Positions 50,803-59,857 of a DNA stretch of 64,000 bases are shown here, piece after piece. Origin of the DNA: BJHL01 sp035299305 (GTDB lineage Bacteria; Planctomycetota; Phycisphaerae; Phycisphaerales; UBA1924); contig DATGWV010000237.1 of the NCBI GenBank assembly GCA_035299305.1, forward strand, positions 14,221 through 78,220, written 5' to 3'. The notes under the pieces are model-generated. The model did not search any database. It was not told the origin of the DNA and worked only from the letters and a program-made list of their open reading frames with translations. The position numbers and the translations under genes were made by a program. Numbering within the stretch: position 1 is the first letter of the stretch; every line of letters starts with the position of its first letter.

Positions 50803-52190
50803 TGGCACGTTCTAAAGGCACTGGCAGCATCTTCAAGAAAACACCCAAAGGCCCGTGGATCGCCAGCTATTGGGATCACAAGGGCAAGCGTCGCGAGCAT
50901 TCGACGCGGACGACCGACAAGGCATCCGCCGAGCGCATTCTCAACAAGCTCGTGGCAGAGGCCGCGCTCCGTCGCGACCTTGTGATTGATCCGGCGCAGG
51001 ATCGCTTCGCGGTGGAAGGCCGCAAGTCTCTGGCCGAGCACACGGCGGCTTACATCGCCCACTGCGAACGCGCTGGGCACGATCCGCACCACGTTGCGCA
51101 GAAGAAATCGCAGCTTGCGGCGATGGTGGTGGGGAGCAAGGCATCCCGGCTGGCGGAACTGACAGCCGATGCGCTGGAGCTTCACCTGTCCGCGTTGCAG
51201 GACCGTGGCTTGTCGGCTCGCAGCGTGAACTTCGCACGCCAAATCGCCGTGGCGTTCTACTCGTGGTGCGTCCGCACTGGACGCGCCCAAGCGAATCCGC
51301 TGGCGATTGTGCCCAAGCTGGACGAATCTCGCGACCGGCGGCGCGTGCGTCGCCCGCTGACCGATGACGAACTCGCTCGGCTGCTCGAAGTGGCACACGA
51401 ACGCGGGCGCGATGCGTGGTATCTCGCGGCTGCGCTCGCGGGGCTGCGCAAGGGGGATATGGCAAAGCTCACTTGGGCCGATGTGAACTTCACCGAAAGC
51501 ACGCTCACGCTGCGGCATGGCAAGGCGAAGCGGGTAGACACGCTCCCGATGCACCCCCAGCTAGCCGATGCTCTGCGCCGTCGGCTGGACGCAAACCCCG
51601 CACTCCCGACGGCGCGGGTGTGGCCCGAGACTGTTCGCGACCTGACCCGGCTGAAAGACTTTGAGCGGGCTGGCATCGCGAAGTGGGTGACGGTGACGGG
51701 CAAGGATGGCAAGCCCAAGCGGCGTATCTCCGTCGAAGACGACGAAGGCCGCGTGATCGATCTGCACGCGCTTCGCACGACGCTGGGCACGCAACTGGCG
51801 CGGGCCGGCGTTGCGCCGCAAGTGGCCCAGCGGGTGATGCGGCACTCGGATTACAAGACGACTTTGAAGCATTACACGGTGTTGGGGCTGACGGATACCA
51901 CGGCGGCGGTGGCGAAGCTCCCGAGCATTCACACGCCCGGAAGGCACGCGGCAACGGGCACGATGCACGCGAGCGCAGCGGACGCGGAAGGCCCCCAGCT
52001 ATTCTGCCAGCAGTTGGAGAGCGAAACCGATCAAACTGGTGCAAAGTGGCGCGATGATGCGGCGCGTGGTGATCGCAAAGGTGATCGCTCGAAAGCGGCC
52101 CGAAACTGCGGAGATTCGCACGTTTCTGGGCACTCACTCGCAAAGCGGACGACGGGATTTGAACCCGCAACATTCAGCTTGGAAGGCTGA
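50802..52190 (+). CDS. Tyrosine recombinase (integrase), read through the att core
   Basis: 462 residues from ATG 50802 (the ATG at 50799 is next to it). Catalytic set R216, K241 or K243, H322-xx-R325, H348 and Y358 (VMRHSDYKTTLKHYT). A SAM-like core-binding domain lies at about 75-165. The last 14 residues (RTTGFEPATFSLEG) are the reverse of tRNA-Gly, and the stop TGA 52188-52190 is in the tRNA. So in the integrated state the true end is lost; on excision the frame would run into 37607 and gain 64 residues, to 526. Confidence 0.93.
   Translation: MARSKGTGSIFKKTPKGPWIASYWDHKGKRREHSTRTTDKASAERILNKLVAEAALRRDLVIDPAQDRFAVEGRKSLAEHTAAYIAHCERAGHDPHHVAQKKSQLAAMVVGSKASRLAELTADALELHLSALQDRGLSARSVNFARQIAVAFYSWCVRTGRAQANPLAIVPKLDESRDRRRVRRPLTDDELARLLEVAHERGRDAWYLAAALAGLRKGDMAKLTWADVNFTESTLTLRHGKAKRVDTLPMHPQLADALRRRLDANPALPTARVWPETVRDLTRLKDFERAGIAKWVTVTGKDGKPKRRISVEDDEGRVIDLHALRTTLGTQLARAGVAPQVAQRVMRHSDYKTTLKHYTVLGLTDTTAAVAKLPSIHTPGRHAATGTMHASAADAEGPQLFCQQLESETDQTGAKWRDDAARGDRKGDRSKAARNCGDSHVSGHSLAKRTTGFEPATFSLEG
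52142..52187. repeat. attR: 46-bp right att repeat, inside the tRNA and integrase
   Basis: Identical to 37561-37606. It runs from just past the tRNA 3' end to the anticodon loop region, a common crossover place for tyrosine recombinases. Confidence 0.92.
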
Positions 52191-52215
52191 CACTCTACCG
52201 TTGAGTTACGTCCGC
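52144..52215 (-). tRNA. tRNA-Gly(UCC)
   Basis: Full cloverleaf on the minus strand: acceptor GCGGACG with CGTCCGC, D stem ACTC/GAGT, anticodon stem TCAGC/GCTGA with loop CTTCCAA (anticodon TCC), T stem with loop TTCAAAT, and discriminator U. CCA is not encoded. It is the attachment site of the island and overlaps the integrase end antisense. Confidence 0.95.
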
Positions 52216-52302
52216 GAAATCTAACCGTGGATTCTACGCCGCGCGTTGGCCACTCAGCCGGGTTAGCATGTGGGGTTGGTCGCCTTTCCCGGGTGTCTTC
52301 TC

Positions 52303-52902
52303 ATGGCCGGATCGCTTCCTGTCACCACGTCGCTCCTGCTGGACGCTCTTCGCGATGAGGGCGACCAGGGCGGTTGGCGTGAGTTCACGGATCGGTACTG
52401 GCCCGTGCTCGTCGGGCTGGGTGTGCATTTGGGTCTCACGGAGACTGACGCGGCTGACGCGGCACAATGGACGCTCGTGGAGTTCCTGCGAGAGTTTCGC
52501 GCGGGGCGATATCAGCGTGGCAAAGGTCGTCTCAGTGCGTTTGTCATCGGCATCGCGAAGAACCGCATTCGTGCGCTGCGCCGACAGAGCGTGAAACGCG
52601 CTCCTGCTGGTGTCGAGATCGCTGATGAAATTGACGACGTGACATTGCAGCATGTGTGGGAACAGCAACGCCGGAGCGTCATCTTGCAGCAGGCGCTCAA
52701 GAAACTGCGCGAGTCGCCCAAACTCGCGTCATCGACGTTTCAGGCGTTTGAGCTGGTTGCGCTCCGCGACGTTCCGGCGGAAGAAGCTGCGCGGCAGGCG
52801 GGCATCAGCGTTGATGATGTCTACCTCGCTCGGCATCGCTGTACGCGTCGTTTGCGCGAGATCGTCGATGAACTGACTGCCGCGTGGGATCAGGAGGAAT
52901 AG
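52303..52902 (+). CDS. ECF sigma factor
   Basis: 199 residues from ATG 52303. Region 2 (about 17-85, with WREFTDRYWPVLVGLGVHLGLTETDAADAAQWTLVEFLREF) and region 4 (about 145-190, with LVALRDVPAEEAARQAGISVDDVYLARHRCTRRL) are present, with little else between. The planctomycete type is usually paired with a protein kinase, as here: the stop is directly followed by the kinase start. It would direct transcription under control of the kinase. Confidence 0.85.
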   Translation: MAGSLPVTTSLLLDALRDEGDQGGWREFTDRYWPVLVGLGVHLGLTETDAADAAQWTLVEFLREFRAGRYQRGKGRLSAFVIGIAKNRIRALRRQSVKRAPAGVEIADEIDDVTLQHVWEQQRRSVILQQALKKLRESPKLASSTFQAFELVALRDVPAEEAARQAGISVDDVYLARHRCTRRLREIVDELTAAWDQEE

Positions 52903-55900
52903 TTGGACACGACCGGCCACGTCTGCCCGACGGAAGATTCGCTCGTGCTGCTCGCCGCGAACCACGCGGGATTGCGGCAGGCGCAAGCCGCGTTTGCGGT
53001 GTGTCCGCGCTGCACGCGGCTGCTTCGGGACATCGAGCGCGATCGCGGCTTTGAAGCTGATCTGCGAGTTGTTGCGCAGCGTTCGCTGGTTGCAAGCACG
53101 TTCGAGAGTCGAGGTCTGCCGGCTGCGCCTGCGGCGAGTGGCACGGATCGATTGCCCGTGATTGCCGGTTACGAAGTCATCGAAGAATTGCATCGTGGCG
53201 GACAGGGAGTTGTGTACCGCGCAGTCCAGGAGACGACCAAACGTGCGGTCGCGGTGAAGCTGCTGCTTGCGGGCCAGCTCGCGTCGCTGCGCGAACGCTA
53301 CCGCTTTGAACGCGAGATCGAGATTGCGTCATCGCTCAAGCATCCCAACATCGTCTCGATCTTTGAAGGACTCGAAACCAGTGACGGCCGCTTGGGCTAT
53401 GCGATGGAACTGGTCGAAGGTGATTCGCTGGATGCGTGGGCTGCGGCACGGCGGGCTGCGTCGCCGCTCACCACAAAGGACCATCAGCGCGCCAGTCTCG
53501 AGCTGATGGCAAAGGTGTGTCGAGCGGTGCAGTACGCGCACGCACGCGGCGTCATTCATCGCGATCTCAAGCCCGGCAACATCCTCATCGACGCGAGCGA
53601 TGAGCCGCATGTGCTCGACTTTGGTCTCGCGCGTCGCAATGACGAACCTGCGCAGCGAGCTCGCGAAGGTGGGTCTTCCATCACGATGCCGGGCGAGTTT
53701 CTCGGCACGCCGCAGTATGCGTCTCCCGAGCAGATGGAGCTGGCGCAGACCGAAGTCGATGGCCGCGCGGACGTATACGCGCTGGGTGTGATGCTCTACA
53801 AACTTGTGTGCGGCGACATGCCGTATAGCGTCGATGGCTCGGTCAAGCAGATCATCGACAGTGTGTGCCGCGCTGAACCGGTAAAGCCGCGTACGACCGC
53901 GGCGAAGCACAAGTTGGCGCCAATCAATCTTGATCTCGAGACGATTTTGTTGAAGGCGCTCGCCAAAGATCGCGAACGCCGCTACCAGACTGCGCTGAGT
54001 CTCGCGCAGGACATCGAAACGCTCATGCAAGGTGGGGCGATCGAAGCGCGCCGTGACAGCACGTGGTATGTCATTCGTAAACGGCTGCGTGCCCATCGCG
54101 TGGAAGTTGCCGCAGCTTCTGCGGTAGCGATCATCGCGCTGGGCGCGACGATCACAGGCGCGGTATTGTCCGCGAGAGCAAGCGACGCGCGTGAGCGTGA
54201 AGCTATCGAGCGGCGCTTGCGCGAAGAGCAAGCGATTCGCGCTGCGGCCGTTGCGACGGTCATCGCGGAGATTCTTCCACCGGCGGATCAGTCCGCGTCA
54301 GAGCCGCCGTCGCGATGGCTTGAAGAGAATCTGCTGGACGTACGTGAAGCGATGGACGCGGGGTGGCTGAGCGATCAGCCGGAACTCGCCGCGCAGGTGC
54401 AGAGTGTCCTCAGCGACATCTACGCCCTCCGCGGCACGCGTTCAGGCTGGTATGCCGAGAGTTCTGCGCGCAACGCGAAGACGCTGCTGCGCGAGGAGTA
54501 TGGCGACAACGATCCGCGCGTGCTGCGCATGGAAGAAGCGGAGATCGCGGCACTCATCGCCCGCAAACGCACGGTCGAGGCGCTGAAGCAAGCCGAACAG
54601 TTGCTCGCACGCTGGCAACGAATGGGACCCGAGTGGTCCACACGGGTGAACGCAACCCGCGCCTTGCTGGCGCAGGCACTGCTGCAGGCGGACCGGGCGG
54701 ATGAAGCGGAAGCGACCGCACGACAGGTGCTCAGCTCAGTCGATGATGCGGACTTTGACATCGCCGCTCGCGCGTGGAGCATTCTCGCAGAAGTGCTCGC
54801 GTCGCGCCACGAAGTTGAGCCGGCCCGTGAGGCGTGCATTTCCGCTCTTAAAGCCCACATGTTGCATCGTCGCGATACGGATGCGCAGGTCATTGCTAGC
54901 CTGCAACTGCTCGCGCGCTTGCTGCCTGATGCCGATACGTCCCTTGCTGGGCCCGCGCCATCGAAGGCGCAGCTTCTTTCGCTCACCGATGCATTGCGTG
55001 CCGCCGAGTCGTCGCGCGATCTGGTTCCGCTTACCGAGCAGGCGGACATTCTGGTTGCGATCAAGTCGTGGCTCTTTGAGCCTGAGAGTGCCGAAGTCGC
55101 TGAGTCCATCGCACTTATTGGCAACTCCTACCGCCGCATGCGCAATTGGCGTGGCTGCACCGAGTGGTCCACGCGAGCTGCTCAGATGCTGGAGCGAACG
55201 TTGAAAGCGCCCAGCCTTGCGGTTGTGAATATGTACTCGTCCGCGGCAGAAGGCTGCCGGATGCGTGTTGACTCGCGTACTGAGGCGGACCTCAGTCGCG
55301 CCGCTGTTGATGCGATTCGCAAGTTGCCGCCCTCGTCCGTTGAGCAGGTCTATCTGGCCGCCGTGCTGCGCGACGCGGGCTGGGCAAGCGGTCGTGCGGA
55401 ACGCTTCGAGGAAGCTGAGCGGCTGATGACCGAGTCGCTTGACATCTTCAAACGCGTCATGGGCGACCAAGGTCACGTCGTTGCGACGACGCACGCGCGA
55501 TTTGCTGATGTCTATTTGCACTGGAACAAGCCTGAATTCGCCCTCGAGCATGCGCGCCGGGCCTACGCGTTGGGTTCCGTCGCGGCCTCCATGCCGCTCG
55601 ATCAGCGACTTGAAATGACTGGCACGCTCGCGCGTGCGTTACTTGCCAACGGACGGAGCGATGAACTCCCGCCTATCGCTGCGGAGTATGAGCAGCAGAC
55701 CTATCAGTTCTTCGATCAGGTGCGCCCGCTGACAGTCCGCAACGACGAGAGCTGGTGGATGTGGGCACGCATCCACTGGACGCTCTCGCTCGCGGCCCGC
55801 GTTCAGGGCGATGTAGTGCGTGCAGACGAGCTGCGGACTCGCAGTATCAGCGAGTGGGGCCGCAGCGTGGAGTGGCTGAACGGCGTCTTTGGGCAGGCAC

Positions 55901-55971
55901 CGCGAGACAACCCGCCGTGGCGGGAGTACCCCGTGCCTGCACTTCGCGATGAGACCATCGTCGGGCCGTGA
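52903..55971 (+). CDS. Serine/threonine protein kinase with TPR-like C-terminus
   Basis: 1022 residues with a TTG start, supported by AGGAGG seven bases upstream. A Cys-rich N-terminus (CPTED, CPRC) may bind zinc. Kinase domain at about 90-380: glycine loop RGGQGVVY, VAVKLL, HRDLKPGN with D221, DFGLAR and the ASPEQ motif. One membrane span follows at about 400-425, then a helical TPR-like region to the end (GWYAESSARNAKTLLREEYG and following). Together with the ECF sigma factor it forms a typical planctomycete signalling pair. Confidence 0.88.
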   Translation: MDTTGHVCPTEDSLVLLAANHAGLRQAQAAFAVCPRCTRLLRDIERDRGFEADLRVVAQRSLVASTFESRGLPAAPAASGTDRLPVIAGYEVIEELHRGGQGVVYRAVQETTKRAVAVKLLLAGQLASLRERYRFEREIEIASSLKHPNIVSIFEGLETSDGRLGYAMELVEGDSLDAWAAARRAASPLTTKDHQRASLELMAKVCRAVQYAHARGVIHRDLKPGNILIDASDEPHVLDFGLARRNDEPAQRAREGGSSITMPGEFLGTPQYASPEQMELAQTEVDGRADVYALGVMLYKLVCGDMPYSVDGSVKQIIDSVCRAEPVKPRTTAAKHKLAPINLDLETILLKALAKDRERRYQTALSLAQDIETLMQGGAIEARRDSTWYVIRKRLRAHRVEVAAASAVAIIALGATITGAVLSARASDAREREAIERRLREEQAIRAAAVATVIAEILPPADQSASEPPSRWLEENLLDVREAMDAGWLSDQPELAAQVQSVLSDIYALRGTRSGWYAESSARNAKTLLREEYGDNDPRVLRMEEAEIAALIARKRTVEALKQAEQLLARWQRMGPEWSTRVNATRALLAQALLQADRADEAEATARQVLSSVDDADFDIAARAWSILAEVLASRHEVEPAREACISALKAHMLHRRDTDAQVIASLQLLARLLPDADTSLAGPAPSKAQLLSLTDALRAAESSRDLVPLTEQADILVAIKSWLFEPESAEVAESIALIGNSYRRMRNWRGCTEWSTRAAQMLERTLKAPSLAVVNMYSSAAEGCRMRVDSRTEADLSRAAVDAIRKLPPSSVEQVYLAAVLRDAGWASGRAERFEEAERLMTESLDIFKRVMGDQGHVVATTHARFADVYLHWNKPEFALEHARRAYALGSVAASMPLDQRLEMTGTLARALLANGRSDELPPIAAEYEQQTYQFFDQVRPLTVRNDESWWMWARIHWTLSLAARVQGDVVRADELRTRSISEWGRSVEWLNGVFGQAPRDNPPWREYPVPALRDETIVGP

Positions 55972-56359
55972 TTCGTCAAAAATTCTGAAGTCCATCTGCA
56001 AGATGTGTTTCTGAGCGGCCCATACATGATGTCGCCGACGCCTCGTTCGCGTCGCACCCTGGGCGGATGGCTGCATCGCATCGCATGCGTTCGAGAGGGG
56101 ACGCATCGCGATGATGATGCGGCCTGACCGTTGTTCTGCCAAGCGACAGCGCTTATACAAGCGGTTCGAGTCACTTTCGAAGCAAGCGCGGTGTCCCCAC
56201 GCCGCGTCCCCAAAACGCCCGGACCCGTCGTCCGGGCGTGTCTTTTCACGCCCGCGTGCATGTGCGAGATTTCACGCTCCCTTCACGTCGTCGCAAGTTT
56301 CATCGCTCATCACACCTTCGTGCGACTTACTCAAGGTCGCGCATCGAAGGGAGCGAACG
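55972..56359. other. Intergenic region of 388 bases with terminator
   Basis: No gene seen. A long imperfect hairpin lies at about 56069-56122 (GCATCGCATCGCATGCGT against ACGCATCGCGATGATGATGC), and a perfect terminator at 56215-56246. The stretch between might be a small RNA or the leader of the next gene. Confidence 0.5.
56215..56246 (+). terminator. Rho-independent terminator
   Basis: Perfect 10-bp stem ACGCCCGGAC 56215-56224 with its complement 56230-56239, loop CCGTC, then GTCTTTT. It lies 113 bases before the next start. Confidence 0.75.
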
Positions 56360-57589
56360 ATGGATCTGCATAGCGGCGCGCCGTTCTGGCTTCTCAAAGC
56401 CGGCCTGCGATCAGTCACGCCGCCTCTTGCGTCAGACAAAGTGTCCGATGTCGTGATCATCGGCTCGGGAGTGACCGGGGCGATGCTCGCCTCGCGACTT
56501 GCTCGCGCTGGCATGCGTGTCATCGTGCTTGATCGTCGCGATCTTGCGACGGGCTCGACCATGGCGAGCACGGCACTGCTCATGTACGAGCTGGATGTGC
56601 CGCTGCACACGCTGCGTCGTCGTGTGGGGCCGGTACACGCCGACACCGCGTATCGCGCGGGGCTCGACGCGATCAAGCTCATTCGTGTCGCTGCCAAACA
56701 TGCGCAGGTGTCGTGTGAGCGCGTGCCTTCGGTGCTGTTTGCTACATCCCGTACCGCTTCAGAAGAGCTGCACGCCGAACACGCGGCTCGCCGCGATGCG
56801 GGCATTGATGTCTCGCTGCTCTCGGCGCGTCAGCTTCGCAAGCGGTGGGGGGTTGCTGCACACCTCGCGATTGAATCACGTGATGCCGCCATGATTGATC
56901 CGTTCGCATTCACGCATGGCCTGCTGCGAGACGCCGTTCTGCACGGCGCGCTCGTTCATGATCGCACCGCGGTCACAGCAGTGCGATCATCAGCCGCGCA
57001 CCACACGCTCACGCTCAGCACGGGCGTTTCAGTTCGCGCGACGCATGTCATCCACGCGACCGGCTACGAAGCCGCGACGCAGCTTCCGCCGGGGCTTGTG
57101 CAGCTCTCATCCAGCTTTGCGATGATCACGGAGCCTCTGCCGGCTCGTTGCCTTCCGCGCGCCGTGCTCTGGCAACGGGCTGATCCCTACTTCTACGCGC
57201 GTTTCGCCGACAACCGGCTGCTCGTGGGCGGCGAGGACGAGCCATTTGTCAATCCAGCAAAACGCGATGCGCTTGTCGCTACCAAGGCCGTCGCGCTCAC
57301 TCGCAAACTCCGCCGGTTTCTTCCCGATCTCGCGGCGAGCATGCCCCTGCAGCCCGCCTTCGCGTGGGCCGGCACGTTTGGCACCACGCCCGACGGCATC
57401 GGTTACATTGGCGAGATTCCCAATCGCCCGCGTCAGTACTACGCCTTGGGCTTCGGCGGCAACGGCATCACCTTCGCCGCTCTTGCGAGCGCGATCATCG
57501 CGGATGTCATCATGGGGACGACCGTCACGTCGACCCAGCAACGTGCGACGTTCTCCTTCACGCGCCGACAAGCCAAGTACGCTCGCTAA
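56360..57589 (+). CDS. FAD-dependent oxidoreductase, DAO type
   Basis: 409 residues from ATG 56360, with AAGGGAG at the right distance. Dinucleotide-binding motif VVIIGSGVTGAMLASRLARAG at about 34-54, then VIVLDRRDLATGST, and a C-terminal YALGFGGNGITFAALAS of the D-amino-acid oxidase fold. The substrate is probably an amino acid or a sarcosine-like amine, judged only by family. The gene stands alone. Confidence 0.8.
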   Translation: MDLHSGAPFWLLKAGLRSVTPPLASDKVSDVVIIGSGVTGAMLASRLARAGMRVIVLDRRDLATGSTMASTALLMYELDVPLHTLRRRVGPVHADTAYRAGLDAIKLIRVAAKHAQVSCERVPSVLFATSRTASEELHAEHAARRDAGIDVSLLSARQLRKRWGVAAHLAIESRDAAMIDPFAFTHGLLRDAVLHGALVHDRTAVTAVRSSAAHHTLTLSTGVSVRATHVIHATGYEAATQLPPGLVQLSSSFAMITEPLPARCLPRAVLWQRADPYFYARFADNRLLVGGEDEPFVNPAKRDALVATKAVALTRKLRRFLPDLAASMPLQPAFAWAGTFGTTPDGIGYIGEIPNRPRQYYALGFGGNGITFAALASAIIADVIMGTTVTSTQQRATFSFTRRQAKYAR

Positions 57590-57598
57590 TCCAAAGAA

Positions 57599-57628
57599 AA
57601 ACGCCCAAGCTGAGTGCTCGGGCGTTGT
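57599..57628. terminator. Bidirectional terminator
   Basis: AACGCCC and GGGCGTT form the base of a hairpin with inner AGC/GCT (one mismatch) between two convergent genes. The minus strand continues in TTTTTCTTT and the plus strand in GTTT. Confidence 0.75.
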
Positions 57629-57663
57629 TTGCGATAAACAGATTGGCGGCGTGAACCGGTTGC

Positions 57664-57909
57664 TTACAGCGTGGCGCTGGTGTAGGGCAGCAGGGCCATG
57701 AAACGAGCCCGCTTGATGGCTTGGCTCAGCAGACGCTGCTCGCGGGCGCTGGTGCTCAGACGCTTGCGGCCCAGAATCTTGCCGTTCGGGCTCATCAGGC
57801 GACGCAGGTTCTCAACGTCTTTCCAATCGACCACCACCGTGCCCTTGGCGTTGGTGTTGGTGATGCGGGGCTTGGTGGGGTTGCCAAAACGCGGCGAAAA
57901 CTTGCTCAT
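57664..57909 (-). CDS. rpsR: 30S ribosomal protein S18
   Basis: 81 residues. The core VVDWKDVENLRRLMSPNGKILGRKRLSTSAREQRLLSQAIKRARFMALLPYT is S18. It binds 16S rRNA beside S6 in the platform. The usual neighbours rpsF, ssb and rplI are not next to it, so the common operon is broken here. Confidence 0.93.
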   Translation of the reverse strand: MSKFSPRFGNPTKPRITNTNAKGTVVVDWKDVENLRRLMSPNGKILGRKRLSTSAREQRLLSQAIKRARFMALLPYTSATL

Positions 57910-58138
57910 GAAAACCTCGTTCCCTCGTCATGGACGTGTGGCCCGGCCAGTCTCACCCTGGCACCACGCCAAGGCTCCACCGCCGAGCGACGCGGGGGAA
58001 GGGATGCTAGGCCTTCCGCGTCGCCCTCGCAACCTGCCAGTGTGAACAACCTCGGCTCAAACCGACGAACATGACCCTAATTCATGGGCAAAGCAACGGT
58101 ACAGTCGCACGAACCGCAACTCAGAAGAGGGAGGATTC

Positions 58139-59470
58139 ATGCCGGCTCTGCAACAGACCAATCCGATTTTTGCCGCTGTCCGTTTTCCGTGGATTGGCCC
58201 AATCACCGCGCAGGAATGGCTGCCCCGTCTGCGATCAGCCGGCCTGCACGCATCGATCACCGATGAGTCGGACGAAGGCTTCACGATTGAGCTGACCCAT
58301 CCCACCGCGGGATCGGCCAAGCTTGTCGGCATGGCGGACGCTCCGCCGGTTGATGACTTCTACTTCCTTTTCGCGCCCAGTATCGGTGACAAGCAGCGCA
58401 AGCGACTGCTCGACGGCGGGTACGACATCACGGTCGTCATGCAACCCCGGACCGGCAATCTGCTGCGCGACAAGAAAGCGCTCTTCCGCTTCGCGCGAGC
58501 CGTCATGGGGGGCGATGCGCTCGCGATGATCGACACGTTCAGTTCGCGGGTGTGGCTTGCACCGGACCTTGACATGGAGCTTGCCCACGATGCCGATCTT
58601 GATATCGAAGCGTTGTACGCGATTCATGCCGTGCAGTCTGATGACCCCAAGCACGTTGACGAAGATGGCGAGCCGCGCTGCACCTGGCTGCACACGCATG
58701 GTTTGGCTGAGTTGGGCGGCTTTGATATCGACATCGTCAATCCGCATCCATCGTTTGTGCACAACTCGGGCGACATCATCCGTGCGCTGGCGTTCGCCAT
58801 GATCGAGGACGGAATCGCTCCCGATACCGAGGGCTTTCCCATCTTCTATCCGGACGGCGAGATTGATCTGGTGCCTGTCGCAGAGTTCATGAAGCACGCC
58901 GATCCCGCTGTCGCAGCGCTGCGCGATACCGAGGGCCGCGAGGAGAATCGCAGCGTCCTGTGTCAGCCGCGTTCGGAAAAGCCAGGCGGAAAGTGGAAGG
59001 TCGCCCCGGCGAAGTGCCTGCAGACCGAAATGCCCGACGAGATCATGTCGCCCTTCACCAAGCGTGCGACCGATCTGATGGCCGAGCGCGCCCGGGCAAC
59101 GGTGCATGTGTTTCAAGCGTTGTGGAAGGAATTCGCTGACTTGCAGCCCCACGCGATTGTCAAGCTGGGATATCTGACCGACGCCGCGAAGGCAGAGAAG
59201 ACCGACGACCGCGAGCACATGTGGTTTGAGGTCCACGACCTGCGAGCGGACAAGCTCGAAGCGACACTTCTCAATCAGCCCATCGAGATCGAGTCGATGT
59301 CCGAGGGCGACCGCGGCTGGCACGATCTTGATCTCATCACGGACTGGACCTTGGTAACGCCAGAGGGCAACATCGACCCGCGCGATATGTCGGCGGTGCG
59401 AGCATTGCGCGAACTGCCTCGTGCAGAGCGTGCGGAGTTGGCGCGTGCTATCGCCGAGTCAAAGGACTGA
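58139..59470 (+). CDS. DUF4026/DUF2314-like protein
   Basis: 443 residues from ATG 58139 with GAGGGAGG upstream. The N-terminal and middle parts have the mixed alpha/beta pattern of DUF4026 (ALYAIHAVQSDD, then CTWLHTHGLAELGGFDIDI). The C-terminal 85 residues (HMWFEVHDLRADKLEATLLNQPIEIESMSEGDRGWHDLDLITDW) match DUF2314. The combination is known in bacteria but not characterised. No signal peptide. Confidence 0.65.
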   Translation: MPALQQTNPIFAAVRFPWIGPITAQEWLPRLRSAGLHASITDESDEGFTIELTHPTAGSAKLVGMADAPPVDDFYFLFAPSIGDKQRKRLLDGGYDITVVMQPRTGNLLRDKKALFRFARAVMGGDALAMIDTFSSRVWLAPDLDMELAHDADLDIEALYAIHAVQSDDPKHVDEDGEPRCTWLHTHGLAELGGFDIDIVNPHPSFVHNSGDIIRALAFAMIEDGIAPDTEGFPIFYPDGEIDLVPVAEFMKHADPAVAALRDTEGREENRSVLCQPRSEKPGGKWKVAPAKCLQTEMPDEIMSPFTKRATDLMAERARATVHVFQALWKEFADLQPHAIVKLGYLTDAAKAEKTDDREHMWFEVHDLRADKLEATLLNQPIEIESMSEGDRGWHDLDLITDWTLVTPEGNIDPRDMSAVRALRELPRAERAELARAIAESKD

Positions 59471-59528
59471 CCTTCCGTGCTATGACTGACTCAGGTATCG
59501 CGATACCGCAGCGGCGCGATGCACGATC

Positions 59529-59717
59529 TCAGTGATGATCGCCCGCGAGCGGCGTGCGGGCCTTGGTCATCGCCCAGATGGCCAGCGTGATGGCGCACAC
59601 AATTAGCGTGACAGCCACCCACACCAAGGCCGTGCGAGGATCGGTTGGGATTTCCGCATTGGTCGGGGTCGGTTGCGTCGGCGCAGCAGCAGCGGCTTGG
59701 GCAATCAGCAGGTTCAT
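59529..59717 (-). CDS. Small single-span membrane protein
   Basis: 62 residues with AAGGAG six bases before ATG 59717. N-terminal Ala/Pro-rich stretch, one transmembrane segment (TALVWVAVTLIVCAITLAIWAM, 29-50) and a short charged tail. The ribosome site and the codon pattern argue that it is real. Function unknown. Confidence 0.6.
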   Translation of the reverse strand: MNLLIAQAAAAAPTQPTPTNAEIPTDPRTALVWVAVTLIVCAITLAIWAMTKARTPLAGDHH

Positions 59718-59857
59718 CGCGAACTCCTTCTGGATCGCTGAGAACGTATGCGCTGTAGGCCGCTTCTATTGCGTACTTGGTTGTCCGCTATCAGGCCGCT
59801 GCATGCATCGCTGCAACGTTGAACGCTGTAAAGCCACATGCGTGCAGCACGTTGGCC

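Larger units (their letters stand above)
37561..52187. mobile_element. Genomic island in tRNA-Gly(UCC), with type I RM and PrrC cargo
   Basis: A perfect 46-bp direct repeat bounds the island: 37561-37606 and 52142-52187. It begins AAAGCGGACGACGGGATTTG and is the 3' half of tRNA-Gly(UCC) up to the anticodon loop. The intact tRNA is at the right end beside the integrase. Content: int tail, HsdR remnant, hsdM-hsdS-prrC-hsdR, a 506-residue protein, two HTH proteins, a winged helix-like protein, a replication protein, an XRE repressor, and the integrase. No phage structural or conjugation genes are seen. Confidence 0.92.

Noticed and set aside
56140..56190. GGTTCGAGTCAC looked like a tRNA T loop
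   Set aside because: No T stem, acceptor stem or anticodon arm can be paired around it.
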